A DNA stretch of 29,427 nucleotides from a virus, in the IMG/VR virus record IMGVR_UViG_3300012692_000165, positions 1 through 29,427 of that record; one strand, written 5' to 3'. Position 1 is the first letter of the stretch. Each line of letters begins with the position of its first letter. Made by a program: the position numbers and the translations under genes. Shown piece by piece: positions 18,472 through 24,908 of this stretch. The notes under the pieces were generated by a model. The model did no database searches. It saw only the letters and a program-made list of their open reading frames with translations, and had not been told where the DNA came from.

Positions 18472-18883
18472 CTGGGGCTTAGACGCTAATTACGACTCAG
18501 TACCAATCAAGTACGGTTGCACCAAGTGCGACGATGTATTTACAGAAATTCCCAAGTACGAAGAAGAACCATCTGAACATTCCAAGCATACAGAATATGT
18601 AGATGGCTGCTTTGGTTGCAAGGCCAAGACGCTAGAACTTTCCACAGGTGATGCCGCAAGCAATAAAGGCATGTCAACCAAGAAGTGGAATGCAGAACTA
18701 GACGCTTATGCAGATGCTCGTTCACAAGGCATCCAACCTGCAGGTACAACCATGAAGGCTGTAGCAGAGGCTAAAGAAGCCAGCGACAAACTAGGCACAG
18801 CATTTGATGCAGGCACTATGCCAGCAGCAGCAAAGATTACCAAGCAAAGCGCAAAGGTAATGAAAGAAACAGGAGCAATCTAA
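18440..18883 (+). CDS. Small putative zinc-ribbon protein
   Basis: A 147-aa protein whose N-terminal part holds two CxxC pairs (C27/C30 and C57/C60), spaced as for a zinc ribbon. The C-terminal half (from about residue 75) is Ala/Lys-rich helix. It starts inside the end of the glycosyltransferase gene, with AGGTGA just upstream of the ATG, so it does not depend on the leaderless promoter alone. No family is recognised. A structural or nucleic-acid-binding role is possible. Confidence 0.7.
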   Translation: MPHQHTVKILDWGLDANYDSVPIKYGCTKCDDVFTEIPKYEEEPSEHSKHTEYVDGCFGCKAKTLELSTGDAASNKGMSTKKWNAELDAYADARSQGIQPAGTTMKAVAEAKEASDKLGTAFDAGTMPAAAKITKQSAKVMKETGAI

Positions 18884-19068
18884 TGGCAGCAGCAAAAAAG
18901 GGTATGGGCTTCGCAGCCGCTCAAAAGTCAATCGCTAAAAAGTCTGGCGTATCAATGGAGTCAGCAGGAGCAATCCTAGCCTCATCAACACGCAAGGCTT
19001 CACCAGCAGCAAAGAAAGCAAATCCAAATCTCAAGAAGGTAGCAATGCCTAAAAAGGGTGGTAAGTAA
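18883..19068 (+). CDS. Small Lys/Ala-rich basic protein
   Basis: A 61-aa strongly basic protein joined by TAATG to the previous gene. The pattern GFAAAQKSIAKKSGVSMESA, then AILASSTRKASPAAKKANP and a basic end, is one I recognise from short proteins in other environmental phages, without known function. Charge suggests nucleic-acid binding or DNA condensation, which is inference. Confidence 0.68.
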   Translation: MAAAKKGMGFAAAQKSIAKKSGVSMESAGAILASSTRKASPAAKKANPNLKKVAMPKKGGK

Positions 19069-19069
19069 T

Positions 19070-19198
19070 ATGTGCATGTCATGCGGATGCAACAACAACG
19101 CAGTTAAGGTAACTGGCAAACTAGACGGTAAGCCAACTGCTACACCAGAAGGTTCTTACGAGGGCGTGGGCGGCACCGTCACATGGCCAAGCAAGTAA
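19070..19198 (+). CDS. 42-aa Cys-rich mini-protein
   Basis: A short frame starting one base after the previous stop. It begins MCMSCGCNNN, giving four Cys in the first seven residues, then a polar Gly/Thr/Lys segment ending in TWPSK. The frame is tightly placed between neighbours, and its stop lies inside the next small gene. A Cys cluster could bind metal, but there is no second half-site. Function is unknown. It could be missed by length cut-offs. Confidence 0.55.
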   Translation: MCMSCGCNNNAVKVTGKLDGKPTATPEGSYEGVGGTVTWPSK

Positions 19199-19299
19199 AG
19201 GCTACTGGCCAAGCAAACCAAATAACCACTAAGACAATTGTCATCGGTGGTAAAGAAATAAAAGTATTGGCACATCCAAGTTCAGCGAAAGGTAGATAA
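19183..19299 (+). CDS. 38-aa basic mini-protein
   Basis: Starts 16 bases before the end of the 42-aa gene and ends with TAATG, sharing one base with the next start. It begins MAKQVKATGQ and ends HPSSAKGR, with a central TKTIVIGGKEIKVLA that looks like a beta hairpin. The stop-start chain with both neighbours is the main evidence that it is translated. No family is recognised. Confidence 0.45.
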   Translation: MAKQVKATGQANQITTKTIVIGGKEIKVLAHPSSAKGR

Positions 19300-19562
19300 T
19301 GACTATACCCACCTTGCAATACAGTCTTAACAGATTGGCTGGCACCATTGTCAACGGGGTACCAACCCTTGACGCACAAGGTGCAGCCAATGTTTGGGCT
19401 GGTACAACAACACCGCTGGACTTGGAAGGTGCGCTTAACTACCTTTACGCAAAGCGCTTTTCTGCTCCAAACTACAACACCGACATGCCAGGTATCTTGA
19501 ATAAACTTGCTGGCACCTATGGCTTGGGCGAAGCCTTAGCCGCCTCATTGATAGCATCATGA
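19299..19562 (+). CDS. Small hypothetical protein before the connector gene
   Basis: An 87-aa protein, coupled by TAATG upstream and an ATGA overlap downstream. It begins with LQYSLNRLAGT and includes an ALNYLYAKRF helix, followed by MPGILNKLAGTYGLGEALAA. No family is recognised. Its tight coupling with the next gene suggests a linked role at the neck or connector. Confidence 0.65.
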   Translation: MTIPTLQYSLNRLAGTIVNGVPTLDAQGAANVWAGTTTPLDLEGALNYLYAKRFSAPNYNTDMPGILNKLAGTYGLGEALAASLIAS

Positions 19563-20449
19563 CTCTATTTTCAGATTTAATTGACGAGACTGCTTTATCT
19601 CTGACAGGTTACACCAACCGTCAAGATCAGGCTACATACCTTACTGCCCCAATGGCAGCAACAGACCTAACCTTTCAGGTTGCCGATGGCACAGTGCTAA
19701 CTCGTGGCTTGGTTGAGATTGATGAAGAATTGATCTGGGTTGATTCTTTCGACCGTACCAGCAACACAGCAACCATTCCTGCCTATGGTCGTGGCTTTAG
19801 AGATACAACCGCTACAACCCACACATCAGGTACACGGGTAACTGTTACTCCATCATTTCCACGCTCAGTCATTCGCCGCAATATTCAGCAGGCAATTGAT
19901 GCTGTGTATCCAGATCTATTCGGCGTGTACTACACAACCTTTACATTCCAAGCAGCGGTTACAACCTATGTCTTGCCAGATGAAGCAGTAGATGTATTGG
20001 CTGCCTCATGGCAGACCATCGGCCCTTCTAAGGAATGGCTACCAATCCGTCACTATCGTGTAGATCGTACTGCTAACCCATTGGTATGGAACAGTGGTAA
20101 GACTATCTCGATCCGTGAAGGCATTATTCCTGGCCGTCAAGTCATGGTGACTTACACCAAGAAGCCAACCGTGCTTCAGCAAGATTCAGATGACTTTTCA
20201 ATGACTGGCCTTGAAGATACTTGCCGTGAGGTAATTGTCCTTGGTGCCGCCTACCGTACCGCAATGTACCTAGACTTTGGTCGTGTACCTGCGCTATCTG
20301 CAGAAGCAGGCTCAATGGGTCAAGCCAATCCAATTGGCTCAGCAGTCAACATTGGCCGTGCTATCCAGAACCTTTATCAGCAACGGCTGCAAATTGAGAT
20401 TCGCCGTCTTCAAGAGCAGTTCCCACCACGCACCCACTACACCTCGTAA
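19559..20449 (+). CDS. Putative head-to-tail connector (adaptor) protein
   Basis: A 296-aa protein. Residues about 24-100 form a small beta domain (dLTFQVADG, then EIDEELIWVDS, then a YGRGFRDTTATTHTSGTRVTV ending) that recurs in the 131-aa protein just downstream. A helix (VIRRNIQQAIDAVYPDLF) and further strands follow, with VLPDEAVDVLAASW and GRQVMVTYTKKP, a pattern common in phage adaptor proteins under the portal. The C terminus is a long helix (IGRAIQNLYQQRLQIEIRRL). A connector role fits the podovirus-type gene set but is inferred. Confidence 0.65.
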   Translation: MTLFSDLIDETALSLTGYTNRQDQATYLTAPMAATDLTFQVADGTVLTRGLVEIDEELIWVDSFDRTSNTATIPAYGRGFRDTTATTHTSGTRVTVTPSFPRSVIRRNIQQAIDAVYPDLFGVYYTTFTFQAAVTTYVLPDEAVDVLAASWQTIGPSKEWLPIRHYRVDRTANPLVWNSGKTISIREGIIPGRQVMVTYTKKPTVLQQDSDDFSMTGLEDTCREVIVLGAAYRTAMYLDFGRVPALSAEAGSMGQANPIGSAVNIGRAIQNLYQQRLQIEIRRLQEQFPPRTHYTS

Positions 20450-20458
20450 GGATAGTAA

Positions 20459-20854
20459 ATGCCAGCGGTTAATAGATATTACACTTCCACAGCGCAGGAT
20501 ACTACCCTTACCAGTTCGGTTAACTCAACTGGTACAAGTATTCCAGTAAGCGCATTGGTCGGTTACCCTTCCCAATATCCTTACATTGTTGCCCTTGACT
20601 ATAACACCGCCTCAGAAGAATTGGTGCAGGTTAACGGCGTTACTGGTCTAATCCTTAACGTTACCCGTGGATTTAACAGCACCAACCCAACCAACCATGG
20701 CGTTGGAGCAGTTGTGCGTCACGTTATTACCGCTCAAGATATGACAGAGGCACAGCAGCATATTGCCGCTGAAAGCAATGTTCATGGCGTTGTTGGTCAA
20801 CTTGCTGGCATGGGCGATGTAGTGGCTACAACATTTTTGACAATGGGCGGATGA
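20459..20854 (+). CDS. Small beta tail/neck protein
   Basis: A 131-aa protein with an AAGGAT ribosome site. Residues about 14-90 form the same beta domain as in the connector-like protein (TGTSIPVSALVGYP, EELVQVNGVTG, VTRGFNSTNP and a VVRHVITAQDM end). A short helical tail follows with HIAAESNVHGVVG. The domain is common in phage tail and neck proteins. An attachment role at the fibre base is inferred. Confidence 0.68.
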   Translation: MPAVNRYYTSTAQDTTLTSSVNSTGTSIPVSALVGYPSQYPYIVALDYNTASEELVQVNGVTGLILNVTRGFNSTNPTNHGVGAVVRHVITAQDMTEAQQHIAAESNVHGVVGQLAGMGDVVATTFLTMGG

Positions 20855-20880
20855 CCCAACTACCGAGAAAAGGAAGATAA

Positions 20881-21231
20881 ATGGCAACAGCATATAAGGT
20901 ACTTGGGCAGGCGGTGCCAGCGGCTACAACGGCTGCAGGAGCATCCTCTAACCTAACCACTCTTTACACCCCGTCTGGAACAGCAGCGGCTGTAATTTCA
21001 AGCATCGTTATAACAAACCAGTCAGCAGCGGCAATCACCTATCGTGTGTCTGTTCGTGTTGCTGGTGCCGCAGATACTCCGAAGCAATATATCGCGTATG
21101 ATATAGTTCTTGGTAGCAATTCAACAGATACTTTGACACTTGGAGTAACACTGGCTAACACTGACGTTCTGTCAATCGCCGCATCAAGCACATCAGTTTC
21201 GTTCAACGCTTTCGGATCGGAAATTTCATAA
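20881..21231 (+). CDS. Small beta-rich virion protein
   Basis: A 116-aa protein with an AAGGAAG ribosome site. It has the order LGQAVPAATTAAG, SSIVITNQSAAAITYRVSV, then a DTLTLGVTLANTDVLSIAA strand pair and FGSEIS end. This is a beta-sandwich pattern seen in phage proteins next to fibre genes. A decoration or fibre-base role is likely but not proven. Confidence 0.65.
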   Translation: MATAYKVLGQAVPAATTAAGASSNLTTLYTPSGTAAAVISSIVITNQSAAAITYRVSVRVAGAADTPKQYIAYDIVLGSNSTDTLTLGVTLANTDVLSIAASSTSVSFNAFGSEIS

Positions 21232-21232
21232 T

Positions 21233-22582
21233 ATGACTGTTAACCGTCACCCTAGTACTGGGTCGGCTGTTACCGTTAAACAGTGGCGTTATACTGCCAC
21301 TGGCGGAGAAACAACCCTCACAGGTACAGATGGCTTTAGCCAAAGCCTAGCCTATACGGTAGGCGCAGAAGAAGTTTATGTTAATGGCGTACTTCTTGAG
21401 CGTGCCGTAGATTACACCGCAACCACAGGTACTTCTGTCGTTCTAACCAATGCTTTGGTTGCTGGTGATATTGCGACTGTAATGTCTGCAAATGCTTTTA
21501 ACGTGGCTAACGCCATTCCTAACTCAACAGTAACCGCCAAAGGCGATTTGATCGTAGGTAATGGCGCAGCCAGCGTCACCAATCTCGGCGTAGGCGCTGA
21601 CGGCTCAACACTCGTGGCAAACTCTTCTGCTTCAACTGGTATGGGTTGGGCTGGCAATCAAGCCGCTGGCCGTAATGCCGTCATCAATGGTGGGTTTGAC
21701 ATCTGGCAGAGAAGCACATCAAGCACTTCAAGTTCTGGCTACAACACGGCAGACCGTTGGGTGCAATATATTGGCTCAGGTTCAGGAACTTACTCTCAGG
21801 AAACTTCCGTTGTGCCAGCCAATGCTCGTTACGCTTTGAAATTCCTTGCTTCGGCAAGCAACACAGGCGCAAACATCACAACATATTTAGAAACAAGCAC
21901 ACTAATACCTTTCATTGGTAAAACTGTAACTATTTCAAGTCAAGTCGCTGCAACAACATCAACTCAAATGAGTTTCAATGTTCAGTATTCAACCACCGTT
22001 GATGCTGGCTCTGGCGCTACTTGGACAACAATTAACCCAACAACAGGTGGAACTGCTACCCCAACCAGCACAACCTATGTGCCAATGGTGGGAACTTATG
22101 CCATTCCTTCAAATGCCTTGGGCTTTAGAATCATTGTTATCACAAACTCAAACATCGCAAATGGTGTTGCTTGGTATCTTGGCAATGTTCAGATGGAACT
22201 AGGCTCAACTCCAACTACCTTTACTCGCGCTGGCGGCACACTTCAGGGGGAGTTAGCCGCTTGTCGTAGATACTTGCCAGTTTATTCAAACTCGGCTGGT
22301 GCTTATAGCGATAACATCCTTGGATATGCTTACGCTACAAATGCTGTTGTTTATTCAATTCCTTTTGATGTGCCAGCACGAACGGCTCCAACTGGGATTA
22401 CTTTGTCAGGAACATTCCAAACCTTTTCTCTAAACAGCGCAAGTACGCAAGCAATTACTTACAATCAAGGAACAACCAATGGATGCACAATTATTGCATC
22501 TCCGACCATTACCGCTGGTCAAGGTTCAAGAGCAGGTGTCTCTGCTAATGGTTATATTCTATTTACAGGATGTGAGTTGTAA
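21233..22582 (+). CDS. Tail fibre 1 with anchor domain and lectin-like region
   Basis: A 449-aa fibre. Residues about 15-90 form an anchor-type beta domain (YTVGAEEVYVNGVLLERAVD, then TSVVLTNALVAGDIATVMS) found at the base of many fibres. Residues about 90-145 are a Gly/Ser-rich linker. From AVINGGFDIWQR (about 150) a lectin-like beta domain begins, running to the VQMELGS segment. After TLQGELAACRRY (about 339) a C-terminal tip ends in GCEL. Both motifs recur in the second fibre. It would recognise the host surface. It starts two bases after the previous stop. Confidence 0.8.
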   Translation: MTVNRHPSTGSAVTVKQWRYTATGGETTLTGTDGFSQSLAYTVGAEEVYVNGVLLERAVDYTATTGTSVVLTNALVAGDIATVMSANAFNVANAIPNSTVTAKGDLIVGNGAASVTNLGVGADGSTLVANSSASTGMGWAGNQAAGRNAVINGGFDIWQRSTSSTSSSGYNTADRWVQYIGSGSGTYSQETSVVPANARYALKFLASASNTGANITTYLETSTLIPFIGKTVTISSQVAATTSTQMSFNVQYSTTVDAGSGATWTTINPTTGGTATPTSTTYVPMVGTYAIPSNALGFRIIVITNSNIANGVAWYLGNVQMELGSTPTTFTRAGGTLQGELAACRRYLPVYSNSAGAYSDNILGYAYATNAVVYSIPFDVPARTAPTGITLSGTFQTFSLNSASTQAITYNQGTTNGCTIIASPTITAGQGSRAGVSANGYILFTGCEL

Positions 22583-22740
22583 TGGCTGATGTAACGATTT
22601 ATCAAAACCTAAACGGCGAAGATTGTGTTGCTTGGACAGATGAACAAGGCAGCCATTCAATGCTCAAGTCTGCTTACGATGCTCAACAGGCATCTGACAC
22701 ACTTCCATCCAACTCTTCTACACCACAGGCAGGTGCATAA
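22582..22740 (+). CDS. 52-aa fibre companion protein
   Basis: Starts by TAATG at the end of fibre 1. It begins MADVTIYQNLNGEDC and ends with a Ser/Pro/Thr/Gln-rich tail. A small gene after a fibre often encodes a fibre partner or assembly factor, and a comparable small gene follows fibre 2, though the two share only the general layout. No family is recognised. Confidence 0.6.
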   Translation: MADVTIYQNLNGEDCVAWTDEQGSHSMLKSAYDAQQASDTLPSNSSTPQAGA

Positions 22741-22908
22741 ATGAACGAACAGGAATTGCGCGAAAAGATTGCTCAAGAGATTGAAGATTTTGCCGACAAA
22801 GGTTATGCGGGTGCAGCAACTAGCGATTCTGTCAGAGTTTTAGAAGTGGCTGAATACATCAAGGCTGCTTTGCTTCATTCTGCCGCGATTGCAAGAGGTG
22901 ACAAATAA
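22741..22908 (+). CDS. 55-aa helical hypothetical protein
   Basis: Begins directly after the previous stop, with AGGTG upstream. It is predicted as two helices (ELREKIAQEIEDFADKG and VLEVAEYIKAALLHSAAIA). It ends with TAATG into fibre 2. Function is unknown; the gene lies between the two fibres. Confidence 0.6.
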   Translation: MNEQELREKIAQEIEDFADKGYAGAATSDSVRVLEVAEYIKAALLHSAAIARGDK

Positions 22909-23900
22909 TGTCACGCGCACAACAAACTTCAACAGTTGAGCAGAATACGGGTGGGGCAGTAGCGCCGTTCTTGGCGGGTAAGAATAAGATCATCAATGGT
23001 GACTTTGGCATCTGGCAGCGCGGTACATCCTTCTCAAATCCTGCTGCTGGAACTTTTGTTGCAGACCGTTTTTATCTTGATTATTCGGGAACAATCGGAA
23101 CAACAACAATTTCCCAACAAACTACGCCAACGGTTATTGCCACAGGAATAGACACCGCATCATTCTTGCAATGGTCAAGCACCGTAGCAGGTTCTTCACA
23201 AACCTATAATGTGCTATCTCAAAGAATAGAAAATGTTGCCACGCTTGCAGACCAACTAGTCACTTTTAGTTTCTATGCAAAAGCATCATCAAGCACCGCG
23301 TTGAGCCAGATTTACCTACATCAGAACTTTGGCTCTGGCGGTTCTTCTGAGATTTATTACAACCTTGGAAGCGCCACCATCACAACTTCGTGGGCTAGAT
23401 ATTCATTTACCACAACCCTTGGAAGCATAAGCGGAAAGACAATCGGCGCAGGTTCATTCTTGCGAGCTTTTATTGGCGCACCACTCAACTCAACATTCAC
23501 AATCAGCACTTGGGGATGGCAGGTAGAAGCAGGCTCAGTAGCCACACCTTTCACCACCGCATCAGGCACACTCCAAGGAGAGTTAGCCTTGTGCCAACGG
23601 TATTATCAAGTGTATGGGATTAATGATTTTTTTGGTCAAGTAGTAACGGGAACTTCGGCAAACTTTTATCGTTATTTTCCAGTTTCAATGCGAGTTACCC
23701 CAACCCCAACTGCACCAACTGGTACTTTTACCAGTTATATCAATATAACTTATCAAGGTTATGCAACGCCAACTGCTTTATCTGCTAATGGAATTAGCCC
23801 AACTGCATTTTCTCTTTATGCTTCTGGCGCATCTGGATTAACCATTGGTTATCAATGTCAATGGAATGGCGGCAATGTATCCTTGAGTGCGGAGTTATAA
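22908..23900 (+). CDS. Tail fibre 2, paralogue lacking the anchor domain
   Basis: A 330-aa paralogue of the preceding fibre. IINGDFGIWQR lies already near residue 27, so the anchor and linker of fibre 1 are missing. The lectin-like domain shares order and framing motifs: QVEAGSVATPFTTASG, then TLQGELALCQRY, and an end in SAEL. The sequence between motifs differs strongly. It has its own ribosome site (AGAGGTGA). It may be an alternative tip, or a partner that binds fibre 1. Confidence 0.77.
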   Translation: MSRAQQTSTVEQNTGGAVAPFLAGKNKIINGDFGIWQRGTSFSNPAAGTFVADRFYLDYSGTIGTTTISQQTTPTVIATGIDTASFLQWSSTVAGSSQTYNVLSQRIENVATLADQLVTFSFYAKASSSTALSQIYLHQNFGSGGSSEIYYNLGSATITTSWARYSFTTTLGSISGKTIGAGSFLRAFIGAPLNSTFTISTWGWQVEAGSVATPFTTASGTLQGELALCQRYYQVYGINDFFGQVVTGTSANFYRYFPVSMRVTPTPTAPTGTFTSYINITYQGYATPTALSANGISPTAFSLYASGASGLTIGYQCQWNGGNVSLSAEL

Positions 23901-23901
23901 A

Positions 23902-24081
23902 ATGGCTATTACATATCAACCAGTATCGGCAACTGAATACAGTCCAGCATATATTTTGAGATTGAATGAAGATAATACTCAATCATTCATACCGCTAGAC
24001 CCTGCCAATAGCGACTACCAAGCCTACCTAGCCACAATCGCAGCCAACTCTGCGCCACAGGCTAACTCCACAGAGAGTTAA
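23902..24081 (+). CDS. 59-aa fibre companion protein
   Basis: The preferred start is the ATG after GGAG, which sits in the end of fibre 2; an upstream in-frame ATG gives only five extra residues and no ribosome site. The end of the protein, IPLDPANSDYQAYLATIAAN, matches a short motif very common in small phage proteins near fibre genes. It probably assists or decorates the fibre. Confidence 0.65.
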   Translation: MAITYQPVSATEYSPAYILRLNEDNTQSFIPLDPANSDYQAYLATIAANSAPQANSTES

Positions 24082-24086
24082 ATCGG

Positions 24087-24105
24087 TGGTAGTCTTGTCC
24101 TATGG
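24087..24105 (+). promoter_or_regulatory. Putative extended -10 promoter giving a leaderless integrase mRNA
   Basis: TGG-TAGTCT (24087-24095) is an extended -10 type (TGN-TANNNT), followed by TGTCCT and the ATG at 24102. Transcription would start at or near the ATG. A weak -35 match, TCCACA, lies at 24067-24072 with a 17-base spacer. No ribosome site is present, unlike most neighbours. The layout equals that upstream of the glycosyltransferase. Confidence 0.5.
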
Positions 24106-24899
24106 AACTTACACCAATGGACGAGATATACCGTCAGTTAAAAAACCGCTATGATTCATCGGGCTTTAGCCCGTATGTCATTAGAACCGATTGGCAGATC
24201 ATACGCCGCATTGGCGTACATCCTGCAGTGGCTAAGCGAGAAGACTTAGAAAAGATCGTATTGGCTGCTACCAAGCAGTCCACGAAGGCTAACTATGTTT
24301 CTCGCTTACGCTCAATCTATAAGCACTTAAACAAACTTGGCCTAGTCAATGGCAACAACCCAGCGGTTGATCTGCCAGATGTAAAGGCTGGCAGGGGCGT
24401 ACCTAAGCCTGTTACCAAGGGCGAATATGCAAAACTGTTAGCAGAGGCTAATCAGCCATATAAAGACTGGTTTATTCTAGGTGGTATGGCAGGCTTGCGC
24501 TGCATGGAAGTAGCCAAGATCCGTGGTGCTGACTTGATTGAGACTGAAGATGGTCCGATGCTTCAAGTGCTAGGCAAAGGAAACACTGACCTAATTGTAC
24601 CTATCAGCCCCGTAGTGGCTGACATGATTAAATCTCATAACACCTTGGGTCGTTTGTGGGAAATTGATCCTAACAAGTTTTCCAAAAAAGCAGCCGATGA
24701 GATGCGTCGCATCCTCGGACCAGAGGCTAAGCATTTCCACAGCCTTAGACATTACTTCGCCACCACAATGCTTGAAAAAAGCGGTGGCGATTTGATTGCT
24801 GTTAAAGAACTTATGCGCCACACAAGTGTGGCTACAACGCAAGTTTACACACAACTAGCACATGGGCGAACCAGATCGTTGGTGAACCTTTTAGAATAA
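24102..24899 (+). CDS. Tyrosine recombinase (phage integrase)
   Basis: A 265-aa site-specific recombinase. The N-terminal SAM-like core-binding domain covers about residues 1-95. The catalytic residues are all seen: R133 in GLRCMEVAKIRG, K159 in LGKGNTD, H213 and R216 in HFHSLRHYF, H240 in LMRHTS, and the nucleophile Y249 in TTQVYTQLAHG. There is no large N-terminal arm-binding domain, making it a small, Xer-like type. It lies inside the structural block, between fibre 2 and the nozzle-like gene, on the same strand. No attachment site was recognised beside it. It may integrate the phage, or act on the adjacent fibre cassettes. Confidence 0.93.
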   Translation: MELTPMDEIYRQLKNRYDSSGFSPYVIRTDWQIIRRIGVHPAVAKREDLEKIVLAATKQSTKANYVSRLRSIYKHLNKLGLVNGNNPAVDLPDVKAGRGVPKPVTKGEYAKLLAEANQPYKDWFILGGMAGLRCMEVAKIRGADLIETEDGPMLQVLGKGNTDLIVPISPVVADMIKSHNTLGRLWEIDPNKFSKKAADEMRRILGPEAKHFHSLRHYFATTMLEKSGGDLIAVKELMRHTSVATTQVYTQLAHGRTRSLVNLLE

Positions 24900-24908
24900 G
24901 GAGTAAGC

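Noticed and set aside
23887-23901. Earlier start for the 59-aa fibre companion
   Set aside because: It lacks a ribosome site, while the ATG at 23902 has GGAG at a good distance and directly follows the fibre stop.
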